Below, in pieces: positions 24,073 to 36,182 of a stretch of 64,000 nucleotides of DNA. The position numbers were made by a program, and so were the translations under genes. Under the pieces are notes generated by a model that was not told the DNA's origin, made no database searches, and worked only from the letters and a program-made list of their open reading frames with translations. The DNA is from Talaromyces rugulosus (taxonomy: Eukaryota; Ascomycota; Eurotiomycetes; Eurotiales; Trichocomaceae): NCBI RefSeq assembly GCF_013368755.1, contig NC_049563.1, positions 3,348,001 to 3,412,000 of the forward strand, given 5' to 3'. How positions within the stretch are numbered: the stretch's first letter is position 1; each line of letters starts with the position of its first letter.

Positions 24073-24547
24073 TTTGTGTATACTGTTTATGATAGAATGA
24101 TTTGTTTCCGTTTCCTGTATTTTCTTGTTGTGTGTTAGATGGGCTGTGTATGTTTCTAGCTATTTTCTTCTGATGGATATGTTGATTTAGTTTGATGTTT
24201 ATATGGACATCTGGACTATATATATCCCTTTCTCCAGGTGTCATATATATACTGTACTTTGGTCGTCATTGGTGTTGAAACAATAAAAATAAAATATCGA
24301 GACATCAATTAATTCAAGCAATCCGTTATAAGCCCATGTAGATGCTCACTTTTTTGTCCACCCTTGTTGCCCACTGCTATCTATCCCCATAATGCTTCAC
24401 GCTGAGTGACTACTACATCGCGTGATTCAGACATGTGGCCCGTGCGGCGGGTCCGGCGAACAAAGGCAGCGGCTGCCTTGATTGTTGACGGCTACATATA
24501 TGTATGGTTATATTGTTTTTTTAATGATGATGATGACGATTATGATG
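24073..24547. other. Intergenic: VTC4 3' side and ATG15 promoter
   Basis: 475 bp between two plus-strand genes. It is AT-rich, with an AATAAAAATAAAA stretch near 24280 and TATATATA runs. It ends in repeated ATGATG triplets that make the ATG15 start ambiguous. No further gene is seen. Confidence 0.5.
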
Positions 24548-26001
24548 ATGTTGCCTCGCTTTCGAAGAGCACCACCTGGGAAGCTTACAGTAAAAAGTGT
24601 TGCTTGGTTGCTGCTCACTTTCGCCGTTGCCTCTGCATCCCGGCCTCCCTCTTATTATCAGAACCCCATTCTACCACCCCATATCCCTCAAGGACAAGGC
24701 CATGAGGAACATGAATTTGTGATGAGAGCTAGCTTTCTGTTCTGGGATGGTTCGTCTACTAACGACACCTGACTAGACTCTCCGACACATTCATCAGCGG
24801 GGGACATACGAAGATCCGGATCTCCATCTGAGACTCGATGTCACGCCCGAAACCCGTTTACAAGTGCTTTCCGCGGATACGGGCCTACCGGAACCCATTG
24901 AAAACTACCCAGAGACTCTGACTGCAAACTCCAGACCTATGGTTATACATAGGCTGGCGGACCGTCGTCCGTCTGTCATCGAAAGCTATCGGGTCCACGC
25001 CAGATCCTCGGGCGCCGCTATCACCCTGTCGGATGACGCCTGGGTTATGGACGAAACTGCTGGACCCGATTTCACTAGCAAGGAAACTGTTCTCAATTTT
25101 GCCAAGATGACTGCAAATGACTACATCCAGGAGCCAGGAACCAGTGACTGGAACCAGATCAGTGGACGCTTTAACTGGTCGGCCAGTTTTGGATGGCTGG
25201 GAGACGGACTAAGGGGTCATATCTATGCAGATCGGACTAACAGCACTATTATTATCTCCTTGAAAGGCACCTCTCTTGCCTTGTTTGGTGGAGCGGAAAC
25301 GACAACAAATGATAAATTGAATGATAATCTATACTTTAGTTGCTGTTGTGGCCAGGGTGGCTCATATCTTTGGCGGCAAGTATGTGACTGCTCAACATCG
25401 GTCTATACAGCCAACGAGACCTGTATAACCGAGGCACTTTACGATAAAGATCGGTATTATGAGTCGGCTATCGATTTATATACCAACGTCACCTACCTCT
25501 ACCCAAATGCAAATGTATGGCTGACCGGCCATTCTCTTGGTGGGGCAATGGGTTCACTTCTTGGCCTGACATTTGGCCTTCCGACATTTGCCTTTGAAGC
25601 TATACCTGATGCATTTCCCGCAGTAAGATTGGGATTGCCCACACCTCCTCCTCCTCCTACTACTACTACTACTATGCTACCTCAGTCACGACGAAATACT
25701 GGCATCTATCACTTTGGTCATACTGCAGACCCCATCTACATGGGAACCTGTAATGGTGTTAGTTCTACCTGCACTTGGTGGGGGTACGCTTTTGAATCTG
25801 CGTGTCATGTTGGCGAAATGTGTGTCTACGATACAGTCGGTGATAAGGGTTGGAGAGTGAGCATTGCCGCTCATCGAATCAACACTGTTATCTCTGATGT
25901 TTTGGAGGCGTATGACGAGGTGGCTTCATGTGCACCTGAAGAGGAGTGCTATGATTGCCAATTGTGGAAATTTTTTAAGAGTAATGGGTCCGAGGCGAGT
26001 C

Positions 26002-26055
<54 letters not shown>

Positions 26056-26360
26056 GCACAATCGCCACGTCAACGTCAACATCAACATTAGCTACTACAA
26101 GAACTGCGACGTGCGAAACACCAGGCTGGTGGGGCTGCTTGGACAAAACAACCACGGCTGGTACTACTCCCTTTACGAGTGTAACAACAACAACAACAAC
26201 AACAACATCCCCATCTACCTGCAAGACTCCAGGATGGTTCGGATGCAAAGACCCTACTACTACAAGTACAACCACCACCACCGCCACCGTAACATCATCT
26301 TCAAGTCAGCAAAGCGTAAAGGGGTTCAAGCGTTTTTCTATTTCGACATCACTATTATAA
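24548..26360 (+). CDS. ATG15: Atg15, autophagic-body / multivesicular-body lipase
   Basis: Vacuolar phospholipase/lipase that breaks down autophagic and MVB membranes; it travels via the ER as a single-pass type II membrane glycoprotein. Two exons (24548-24718, 24777-26360) give 584 residues from the chosen start. In-frame ATGs also occur at 24482, 24524-24533, 24542 and 24545, so the exact N-terminus is uncertain. A signal anchor ([20 protein letters not shown]) is followed by [15 protein letters not shown] at the splice junction, as in other Atg15 proteins. The catalytic serine lies in [10 protein letters not shown], preceded by the Cys-rich CCCGQGGSY region; [18 protein letters not shown] is diagnostic. 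The C-terminal tail has about 18 consecutive Thr and two CxTPGW(W/F)GC modules. A second Pro/Thr tract interrupts the catalytic domain after RLGLPTP. Confidence 0.93.
26003..26054 (+). repeat. (ACT)n trinucleotide tract coding poly-threonine
   Basis: About 17 ACT units in frame within the ATG15 C-terminal tail. A shorter ACT run (about 25658-25674) and an ACA run (about 26185-26208) occur in the same gene. Such tracts can vary in length between strains. Confidence 0.9.
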
Positions 26361-26781
26361 GGTCTGAGTGACCATCGCCCTTATCACTTTCTATTTTGAG
26401 TCAGCATAGTGACCGCAAATTGCGTCAAGGCATGATGCGTAACTGACCGGGTCGGTGGAGAATCTCTCGAATTTTTAGGCCCTGTCTGCTAATTTTTTAT
26501 GCTGTATCCAACCGAAACCTAAAAAAGAGTACGTACCTAACTTTAGAGAGGAAGAAGCCTAAATTGACGCCTATTTCCTAAAGTTGTCACGATATCAACT
26601 ACGAAGTCGAGTACAGCACGTGATATATCGCGATGGAAAAGTCCAGATCCCTCATATAATTAGTTGATCTCAAAAAACTCAAAAAATAAAATATAAAAAC
26701 AAATATATGAGTTGTTCAAATCATTCTACAAAAATATAAACCTTATTGGCCTGATACAAAAGAATCAATTATTTGGTTTTT
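26361..26781. other. Convergent intergenic region ATG15 / OST1
   Basis: 421 bp between two converging genes, holding both 3' UTRs. It is AT-rich (AAAATAAAATATAAAAAC near 26685-26702). One CACGTG (26618-26623) is followed by ATATATCGCGAT. No gene is seen. Confidence 0.5.
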
Positions 26782-28380
26782 TTATCGTTTCTTGATGCTG
26801 ATATCCAGGCTTCCAATGAACCACGCTGAAGCAAAGATGCCGAACAAACCGGCAGTAAAGGTGAGGGGTTTGCGGAAGGAGGCCGAGAAGGGGTAGTTGT
26901 ATGAAACCTGCAATCGAGTTAGTAATTATCACCAGAAGTTAGAGAGAGAGAGGGACGGACCACTAGTTGTGAATCTCTAGCTTCGTCGGACAAGTTGTCG
27001 ACGGTTAGGGTCAGGGCGGTGCGGCCGATAGTGTCCATGAAAGTGCGATGGGTGGAGATGTTGGCCACAATCTGGGATGCATCGGGGAGACCGTTGGGGC
27101 CCTTTCCGTCAACAACCTCGTAGCGGACATCCGAGGCGCCCTCGGGGAGAACGACACGGACGACGACTTTATCATACTGAACGCCTTCGGGACTTTTGGG
27201 CCCTTCGATAAAGGGGACCTTGAGAGCGTAGGATTCACCGCCGGTCTTGCGCAGGAAAGAGGACAGCTGGTTGTTCCAGCCAACTCGGAAACTGTACTTC
27301 CATCCTCCAAACACGGGGTAGCGAGGCTTGAGTTCGAGGTGGGCATCACGGCCTGGGTTGCCCGGGCGGTAGCGGCTGGTGGACACGTTTCCAACGTCGT
27401 CGGTGAAATAAGGGTCGACGGATCCAGGCTTCAATGGGTATGTGATCTCCTTCAATGCGGCTGTGGGCATGTGGGTGTAGGACAGGCGAGCCCAGTCGAC
27501 GCGGTCAAAGTTTTTGGAGAGGTTGGCACCTTCGTTACGAAGCCAGTAGCGCTCCTCAAAAGCAATGTTGCCACCCCAGTGCGAGACCTCGACGTCTCTT
27601 TCGAGAATAGAGCTGGCCAGGACAGGCTTGGTGGCTTCGAATCGGAAAGTAACAGGATACGTAGCACCGGGGGCGACCTTGGTGTATGGCCCGTATGTGT
27701 AGCTGGTTCCTTGCTTTTCCGGGTCCTGCCCTGACTTCAATTTGGACGTGGTCGTGTACTCGGGCACGTTGGGGCTGGGGAATTTGACCTTGGTCTTTTG
27801 GGTTTCAGTTTCGTAGGCAGATGGCGCGTAGGCGTCCGAGGAGTAGACGAGGAATTGCTGGTCATTCTGATCAATTGACTTTGGAAGAGGGCTCAGAGAT
27901 CCGAGAAAATAGTATGAAGTGCCAAGAGTGATCTGGGCAGACGGGGCGAGTGGTTCGGGGAGGGTGACTTTGTAGAAGTGCACATCGCTGTTCACAAATA
28001 TATTAGCAAGAACAGACGAATTAATCATTTGAGACGAGAACAAAAACATACCTGTCTCCCTCGACACGGGAAGCCGTCACCGGAAAGCTTCCCTGCTCGG
28101 GCGACTGCTTGTTGCGAACCTCGAAGCCTCCAACGTGGTCAAACACAGTCGACGGGAAAGGCACGTAGTATTCATTCTGGGGCTTCTTGTCCGTGTTCTG
28201 GACAACGACATTGACGGACTCCCGGGCATATCCCTTCTCGAGGTTTATATTCCGCACCAGATTCGTATGTTTGAAGACTTGTGGCGGCTTGAAGTCGCTG
28301 GGCAGCGAGTTGGCCGTGAGCTCGGCGGCGCATAGGATGCCGCAAGACAAGACCCCAGCAGCAACGCCGAGGAACCTCAT
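26782..28380 (-). CDS. OST1: OST1 / ribophorin I, oligosaccharyltransferase alpha subunit
   Basis: Non-catalytic subunit of the ER oligosaccharyltransferase, which transfers the lipid-linked glycan to Asn in nascent proteins. Three exons (28380-28052, 27987-26961, 26907-26782) give 493 residues. There is a signal peptide (MRFLGVAAGVLSCGILCAAE), a large luminal ribophorin I domain (NLVRNINLEKGYARESVNVVV, EVSHWGGNIAFEERYWLRNEGA, RYPVFGGWKYSFRVGWN), one C-terminal membrane helix (FTAGLFGIFASAWFIGSLDI) and a cytosolic ISIKKR end with lysines suited to ER retention. The last intron has an unusual donor GTCCGT but a perfect ACTAAC branch and CAG acceptor, and splicing restores the family sequence SQLVVSYNYPF. 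Divergent from the PsuG/PsuK gene. Confidence 0.94.
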
Positions 28381-28753
28381 TGTGACCGCAATGGGTCTGG
28401 TACAGACCGGGCGTAGGGGCCAATTAATTTCAGAAGCTGCAGCAGGTGAAAATAACGCAGCAGCAGAGACGGGGGTGGAAGCGGATAATATCGAGAGTCT
28501 TGGGATTGACCAAGAACTTCGAAGGTGATGCCATGCGAAGGAGCTTAGGTGGCCCTCCCAGACGGCAGGTACGGCGGCCGCTTCGGCCACTTGGCGCACT
28601 CCGCCAAACGGTTTGCAGATTGCGGGGAACAGCAACACTCTTTCAACCAGTCATGCAATAAATAATAAGGTGAGTAATTATCCCTGCTATGGATTGCTTC
28701 TGTATAGCATCCTTTGATTGACCGCTCGACACAGATATTGCCCGTTTGCTATA
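28381..28753. promoter_or_regulatory. Divergent promoter region OST1 / PsuG-PsuK
   Basis: 373 bp between two divergent start codons, so both promoters lie here. It includes a GC-rich patch (about 28555-28600) and a TATTTATTG-like stretch on the minus strand near 28655. The open frames here are unconserved. Confidence 0.5.
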
Positions 28754-31428
28754 ATGACCGCATTCCGAGCAGCTGCACGCCTCTGCAGCAGGCCAACACC
28801 TCTCTCGCGCAGATACATCTCTCAACAAGCTTCGAGTTTCGCCAACAGCAAGTTCTTCCGGGTGTCCGAAGAGGTTAGGGATGCTCTAGCTACGGGGAAA
28901 CCCGTGGTAGCTTTGGAGACCACGATTTATACGCATGGTAAGGATTATGCTGCAGTATTTCCATGTGTGACTCATCATTCATGATCAACCTAGGTTTCCC
29001 GTATCCCGATAATGTAGCGCTTGCATCGCAGCTTGAGTCTATTGTTCGCGTCAATGGCGGTGTCCCGGCAACAATTACAGTCTTCAATGGCATAGCTCGA
29101 GTTGGGCTCAGCGCTGAGGAGATGATTGAGCTGGCTGCCACGGCCCAGACCAAAAGCGCATTGAAAGTTTCGCGCCGTGATCTTGGCTACCTCTGCGGAC
29201 GGGTAAGTGTTTTTCAGCAGGGTGAAGAAAGAGACTAAACTTTCAGCAGGGCCTCTCGGGCAAGAAAATCCATGGCGGGACTACCATCGCAGGGACCATG
29301 ATCCTTGCCCATCTGGCTGGTATTAAGGTCTTTGGTACTGGCGGCTTGGGTAAGTACAATCTAGTTGCGTAGTTGATTACAAGCTAACAAGAAAAACAGG
29401 CGGTGTACACCGAGGAGGAGAAGTATCAATGGATATCTCAGGTTCTTGGCCTATGAACTACTAATGGAATATTGCTAAAGTTGTATTAGCGGACTTGACC
29501 GAACTGGGACGCACGCCAGTTGCTGTGATCAGCTCAGGTTGCAAGAGCTTCTTGGATATCCCCCGGACGCTCGAATATCTCGAAACTGAAGGTGTTCTCG
29601 TGGGGACCTTTGCTGACGGACGAAACGGTCACGTTGATTTTCCGGCGTTCTACACCCGAGACAGTGGCATACGAAGTCCAAAGGTGATCCAAAACGAGTT
29701 TGATGCGGCAGCAATGATCTGTGAGTTATTTTGTTAGTAAGCATACTTCTTGTGCTGACGGAAATGCAGTCGCTCAAAACGAGCTCGGATTGTCGTCCGG
29801 AATTCATTTTGCGAACCCGGTGCCAGAGGAATTTTCTTTCCCAAAGGCTGAAATGGACACCATAATTGACGAAGCAGTCAGGTTAGCTGACGTTGAAGGA
29901 TTCCATGGAAGTGACAACACGCCTTTTGTGCTCAACAAGATCAAAGAATTGAGTGGCGGGAAGAGCGTCACTGCGAATAGGGCACTGATCGAGTCAAACG
30001 TGACGCGGGCAGCCAAGGTGGCAGTGGAATTGGCAAAGTTGGAGCAGACGCATACAGGGCCAGTCGATCGGTGAGCTTCGTGGGCTCTTACCGTTAGAGG
30101 CTGTGCTGATGGTCCTTGTATCTACTTGTTACAGGTCAATGCCCGTGGATTCTACTACAGCATATACAAAAGTTGAAGCAAAAGCAGCACCGATCACCCA
30201 AAAAGCAGATGTTGTAGTTGCCGGATCTCTCGCTATTGATTTTTCATGTGATTTTGCACCCTTCGGTGATCGCAGCAAGGAGGTTTCTCCCTCCCCACAC
30301 ACATCCAATCCGGCCGTTATCGGGCAGAGTCTAGGCGGTGTTGGACACAATGTTGCCATCGCTGCGAGCTACGCTGGAAGCTCGACCGTATTCTGCAGCA
30401 TTGTTGCTGATGACTTGAGTGGCAAAGCAGCTCTCGCTGCAATAGAGCAGGAACAGCTTGGCACCGAAGGTATCCAAACGCTGTCCCCTGCGCTAGGTGT
30501 AAGAACGGCCCAGTATGTCTCAGTCAACGACACCAAAAAAGACCTTGTTGTGGCCATGGCAGACATGGCCATCATGGAACTACCCGAAAGCAGCCTCGAC
30601 TTTGACGGCTTCTGGGAGCCTCTTCTCGCACGCACACGGCCCAAGTGGGTTGTCCTGGATGCAAACTGGAACTCGGCAGTGCTGGCCAAATGGGCTGCAT
30701 CAGCCAAGCAGGTCAAGTCACGCGTCGCCTTTGAGCCGGTTTCGACGGCCAAAGCCACGAGGCTGTTCAGGAACAAAACAGGTGACACCCCAGTGATTGG
30801 CGCCTCGGACACGGTCCCCAACAACAACAAACTCGATCTTGCCACCCCAAACGCATTGGAATTGACGTCGATGTATTCGGCGGCACGTGCAAGCGGGCTG
30901 TTTGAGAGCCCCGAATGGTGGGCGCTCATCAACAGTCTGAACCTGTCTAGTGCTGGGTCTCGAGAGCTACTGGTGTCGGTCACATCTCCATCGCTCGTCG
31001 ATGCTGGGATCCCTCAGCAAAGCATCCAGCTGCTTCCGTTTATCCCGTGTCTATTAACAAAACTCGGACGCGAAGGGGTCTTGCTAACACAGCTTCTTCC
31101 GCCTGGGGATGCGCGCCTGACATCCCCAGACTCGGCACGGTATATCGTATCGCGCGCAGATAGCAGTAGCCTGCCCGTTGGCGGGGTGTACATGCGGCTA
31201 TTCGCGCCGGAAACGGTGCTATCTGATCAAGAGGTTGTCAGTGTCAACGGGGCAGGGGACACGCTACTGGGGGTTGTCGTTGCAGGCCTGGCCAGACAGC
31301 AGGGAAACCAACATGCCAAGGGTCTCGAGGACATCATCCCTGTCGCGCAGAGGGCGAGTTTACGCACGCTGCAGAGCACGGAGAGCGTTAATCCCAGCAT
31401 CAAGGACTTGGCGCAGCAGCTCGACTAA
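28754..31428 (+). CDS. Bifunctional pseudouridine-5'-phosphate glycosidase / pfkB-type pseudouridine kinase
   Basis: Predicted pseudouridine breakdown enzyme. The kinase half makes pseudouridine 5'-phosphate; the glycosidase half splits it to uracil and ribose 5-phosphate. Seven exons (28754-28937, 28994-29202, 29250-29349, 29400-29441, 29490-29720, 29770-30070, 30135-31428) give 786 residues. An Arg/Ser-rich, acid-free leader ([20 protein letters not shown]) looks like a mitochondrial presequence. The PsuG domain (~35-345) has [49 protein letters not shown] and GTFADG. The PsuK/pfkB domain (~375-786) has GGVGHNVA and the phosphotransfer motif NGAGDTLLG. In bacteria these are separate genes (psuG/psuK); the fusion is known in some eukaryotes. 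Substrate assignment rests on family membership. Confidence 0.9.
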
Positions 31429-32901
31429 TCAGCGGGCATGTTCCTGATGTATACTAGTATAGTATGTATAGTAACGGTATGCGGAAGATTGCCGAGAAGC
31501 AGGCTTTAGGGCTGGGCTGGGCCTCTAATTAGGGCTATTCGCGCTGCGCTCGGGGAAAGTCGGAGCGACCCTCCAGACAGTTAACTCAGACCCGAGGCAG
31601 CAGGCTAAGTAGCCATATAAACACGACCTCGGAGGCATTTGAACGTCGAGGATACAGGTGAAGTCGAGCAATGAGACCGCTGAGAGCATGGGCAGCCTCG
31701 GCTGTTGTCTGTATAGAAAACATCAATTAGTAGTAAAGCGCGCAATTATTGCCAAACAGGATAATTCCCCGCATGCCCTCCGTCATCGTATAGAACGGTC
31801 TATAAGGTTCATACACACAAACTAACAGCGTCCGATCCAATAACCGCGAGCTGGTTAGAAATGACCCGCCAAGTGAGGCATTTTCCTGCTTTTTTTGGCT
31901 GCGGCGTGACAGCTTACCGCTTTGGGCCACGATACATGCATCGTCCCGAGTCAGCGCAGAGTCATTACCAGCTCGATATAATTCCGCTGAATCGCTGATA
32001 GAGATGCTATTGCGCCGTTAACTTACATCGTACATAGTCCATGGTAAGCACGTAGCTTACAAAACCTCGTGTAGTCCCCACAGCCCAAGAAATCACTCAT
32101 GCATTGGCCCGACTTGGCTGCATTGTTTCGATGCATTCTGAATCGCTGGAAAGGAAAAAGAACAAAGCGCATTGTTTCGTTTCTTTTTTTTTGTTGCAGT
32201 AAACGATAATAATAGAACCACTGTTACGTCCTAAGTAATAGACACGTTAGTCGGTGGGGAATCTCCCCTCACTCCTGTGCCAGAAAGGTTCAGGCAGGCC
32301 TCAGGCCTCAAGGTTTTCTGCGCCCCCGCAGCAGAGCGCGCGCGCCTGCCTTCGGCTCTTCCTCGTATTTCGCCATTCCCGCTCATCCGCATCTCGACAT
32401 CACATCACATCACATTGTCTTTTGACATCAACATCCTTCCTTGGTTTTTGTTCATCTTCGATTTTAATTCTCTCTGGCAGCAATTCGCCATCTCCGCTCT
32501 TCCCCGCCTCAATCTGCCTGTCCTTTTTCCCCTCGGCTAAATCCGTCGGCTTCTGTCCATTCCATCGGCTTAATACCGCCGCCGCCCAGCTCACCGGCTT
32601 ACGGTCCGATGACCTACAACAATTTCCGCTCAGGATAGCGCTCTCACGCTGCTCACCACCTCGATCGATACCTTCTCTTCGTTTTGCGACAACAATCACC
32701 GTCGCCTCCGTCACTGCGGTTTGGATGTGCGAGACTCACCGGGGGCTGGGGACCCGGTGCGCTGGTACGAAGACTCCTCCTCGTCGCGAACGACCCAGAG
32801 CAACAATACAACGCCATCACGTCGAATTCTCGTCGAGTCGCGACTCTGAGTTTTGCCTGTGAAGAAATATACCAAAGGACACCTGCTGGTGGCTGGCAAG
32901 C
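31429..32901. other. Gene-free stretch and long acuK upstream/leader region
   Basis: 1,473 bp before acuK. The proximal ~650 bp is pyrimidine-rich with CACAT repeats (32398-32413) and several ATGs, consistent with a long 5' leader carrying upstream open frames. The longest, 32254-32862, is 202 codons but looks compositional rather than conserved. A minus-strand 67-codon frame (31727-31930) is not recognisable. No RNA gene is supported. Confidence 0.5.
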
Positions 32902-35048
32902 ATGCCCGAAACCGACAAAGACGAGCTGCGGTCCGCCACCGATCACAGCGACCACGATTCTGGCGAGCGCAATGGATCCGTGGACGTGAAGACGGAGAAT
33001 GGACAAAAGTCGGCGTCTAGCTCCAAGGATCCGTCGCGCCCTCGCAGGAAGAAAGCTCGCAGGGCGTGTTTTGCTTGTCAGCGCGCTCATCTCACATGCG
33101 GTATGTCAATGGCACGTGATAGACTGATGCTCTTGTCTCTTGTACAATTATTATTACTACTATTATATATATAGAGGCAAGATACTAACATGTTCAACCC
33201 TTTCAGGTGACGAGCGGCCTTGTCAACGATGCATCAAGCGCGGGCTGCAAGATGCATGCCACGACGGAGTGCGCAAAAAGGCCAAGTATCTTCACGATGC
33301 TCCAGATGGTGCCCTCGCGCCTGGCGCTGGTACCCCCTTCTACAATCAAGGAACCGCTGCCCAGAGTAATGGCAACAATACTTTTGCGCAAGATGGAAAC
33401 ACTGCAATCAAAACGCCTCAGGCTAGCAGTAGCACCGCCACCACCAATAACAATAACAAGTTTTACCCGCCGTCTACTACACCCTACACTACTACCTTTG
33501 AGCCAAACCAGGCAAGCAGCCAGGTTCTCACAGACAGCACGATGAACCCGGGCCCGTTTACCAATTCACCCGTGTCGCCGACTTTCAGCATGTCTACCGC
33601 GTCGGCAATGCCTTCCATCTCTCAACAAACGAACGAGATGGCGCCTGGAAGCGGGGCAGGCCAAAACACATTTGGTGCTTTTTTCGACCCCAGCGACCCG
33701 GCTTTGTTCAACTTTGATCTCGCCAGTATGAATTTCGGGAATCGATACGGCGCTTTGGAATTCGGTATGCTGGGACATATGGCTACCGGTGCTGGAGATA
33801 CTCCGCCGAGCGACAATGGAGGTCCACGCGGCTCAATCAGCCAGCGGAGTAACTCGCAGCAATTCGGAACTCCTGCGCCGGGGACATTCACCGACAGTCC
33901 AAACCAGCAGACGTTTATGTTCAACGACTCCATCCTCAACGAATGGCCGAACGGACAAAATCCCGGCCGGGTCAGCGTCGGTAGCCTGTACGGGCAGGCC
34001 GGAATGCACCTCCTTCAGCAGCAGGATGCACCACCCCACGCATTTGCAATTGGGTCCAACAATTTTGCCAGCTCTCCGTCGACGACGAGTCCTCATGCAA
34101 CAGTCCACGCCAATCCCTACGACGACTCGCCGATGAAGGCCAAGCCGGTCATATCAACCCCGCACTTACGCCACCAAAGCCTATACACGAGTTCAAAACG
34201 TCGCACGCGCGAACCGTCTTCGATTTACGAAAGCGTCAAGGAGCCGTATTCGTATACGAGTGGATTCCATAAATTGACGGCATTCATTCAAAGGCGTTTT
34301 ACACCACAAAAGAGAGTGCGCATTGCAAAAGCATTGGCATCGATTCGTCCATCATTTATTGCAACAACCAAAACCCTGAACCAGGACGATCTCATTTTCA
34401 TGGAGAAATGCTTCCAGCGCACGCTGTGGGAGTATGAAGATTTCATCAACGCTTGTGGAACCCCGACAATCGTCTGTCGACGCACAGGCGAAGTTGCTGC
34501 TGTCGGGAAGGAGTTTAGTATCCTCACAGGATGGAAGAAAGAGGTGCTTCTTGGCAAAGAAGCAAACCTGAACGTCAACACTGGCGGAGGAGGCAGTCAA
34601 ATGGATACGCCTTCGCGCGGCAGTTTAACGCCTCGATATCCTGGACAGGAAGCCAACCCATCAGCCGTGTTTTTGGCCGAGCTACTCGACGACGACAGCG
34701 TGATTGAATTCTACGAAGATTTTGCGCGCCTGGCCTTTGGCGATTCCCGAGGTAGTGTCATGAATACATGCAAGCTGCTGAAATACAAGACCAAAGAAGA
34801 CTCGGAACTGGTCAAACCGGACGAGGGGAGATGGAATGCGCACGTCTCGAAGGGCGGAATCGTCGGCGAGGCGGGCATGAACCGGCTGGGATTCAAAGAT
34901 GGCCGGGTCGAGTGCAGTTATTGCTGGACTGTAAAGCGCGACGTTTTCGATATACCCATGCTGATTGTGATGAACGTAAGTTTTGTATATCTAACTTGAT
35001 GCATGTTACATGGATACTGACAATGCATAGTTTCTGCCGCATATTTGA
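32902..35048 (+). CDS. acuK: AcuK/Ert1-type Zn2Cys6 activator of gluconeogenesis
   Basis: Nuclear transcription factor that activates gluconeogenic genes (PEP carboxykinase, fructose-1,6-bisphosphatase) and related carbon-source responses. Three exons (32902-33100, 33207-34975, 35031-35048) give 661 residues; the last exon adds only FLPHI. The Zn2Cys6 cluster, split by intron 1, reads [12 protein letters not shown] then [13 protein letters not shown], preceded by [10 protein letters not shown] and followed by [14 protein letters not shown], the hallmark of the AcuK/Ert1 group. A long Ser/Asn/Pro-rich middle follows. A PAS-like domain (~450-655) contains [51 protein letters not shown] and [19 protein letters not shown]. 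The paralogue AcuM shares this layout, so AcuK is the better but not certain choice. Confidence 0.85.
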
Positions 35049-35557
35049 TTTTATTTCTCTTTTTCTTTTCATCTGTCTTCGGACTAAAAGTGCTACCTTG
35101 TGATACCATGGTGTCGTTCTGGGCTGGGCTGTATTTTCTGGCGTATGGGCATTCGTAGATTGGTTGTGGGATGATTTATTCTCTGTATATTTCCTGGTCT
35201 CTTGTACATATATTGACTAGATATTGGTGGCAACTGACCGACTAAGATTACATTATCATGATAAATTAATTTGCGGAACGAAGTGAAGCAAAATTGTATA
35301 GTAGTCATGCCATATATTTCAAAAATTTTCGTAATACGCAATACGCGTAATAATCGCTCCACCGCTCCGCTGGCCCACCCCGCCGCCAACCCTCCGCCGA
35401 ACCTCGTATCGATTTGTAATTTAATATCTGATATCGACCTCACATGCCACCCTCTCTCCCGGCACACACCGCACTCTTTACTATCGATAGTATCTTTTGA
35501 TACAGAACTTTGACATAGAAAGAGTATCTCGAATAAAACACCTTCAAAGACCAAGAA
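35049..35557. other. Intergenic: acuK 3' side and riboflavin kinase promoter
   Basis: 509 bp between two plus-strand genes. It contains AT-rich 3' UTR-like sequence and, nearer the next gene, a CG-rich patch (about 35356-35405). No conserved open frame on either strand. Confidence 0.5.
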
Positions 35558-36151
35558 ATGCGTCCCGATGGCCCTCGAGACCCCGTCGCGGGACCCGAGG
35601 CAGGTCCGGAAAAGCCGTATCCCATTCGATTGTCCGGACCGGTGATTAAGGGATTTGGAAGGGGAAGTAAAGAGGTATTTTTCCCCCTATCCTTTTCTTG
35701 CTATTTTTGTTGTATCTTTTTTTGTGTATGGCATGGTTGTAGCATGTAGGCACTGCATGTGTGTGTGGGGGGGTTGACGTCGGACATTATCTGGCATGCA
35801 TCTACATGTCTCTACATCTATCTACAATCACACGCAAACTCCTTTGAAGAAATTATTGAAATAGAATACCAGCTAACAAAATACAGCTCGGCATCCCCAC
35901 GGCCAACATCCCGCCAGACGGTCTTGCTGCTTACCCCTCTCTCGCCGAGGGCGTGTACTACGGCGTCGTCACACTGGATCCAGCAAAGTTTGTCTACAAC
36001 AAGGACGAATCTACCGGCCAGTCGGTGACTTCTGGTGCTGCTGCTACTTCTTCTTCGGAGAAAGCGACCATTCTACCGGCTGTGTTGAGTATAGGATACA
36101 ACCCGTTTTACAAGAACGAGGTTAAATCTATTGTATGTCCCCTTATCATCC

Positions 36152-36182
<31 letters not shown>

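Noticed and set aside
25658..26210. ACT/ACA repeats as a frameshift or pseudogene sign in ATG15
   Set aside because: The frame stays open through all tracts and the conserved Cys-Trp modules follow in frame.
27048..27734. 228-codon plus-strand open frame inside OST1
   Set aside because: It is the antisense shadow of the OST1 luminal domain, with no start context or independent support.
32254..32862. 202-codon frame just before acuK as a separate gene
   Set aside because: Ser/Arg/Leu-biased composition from a pyrimidine-rich leader, no domain, and it ends 40 bp before the acuK ATG. At most an upstream open frame in the acuK mRNA.
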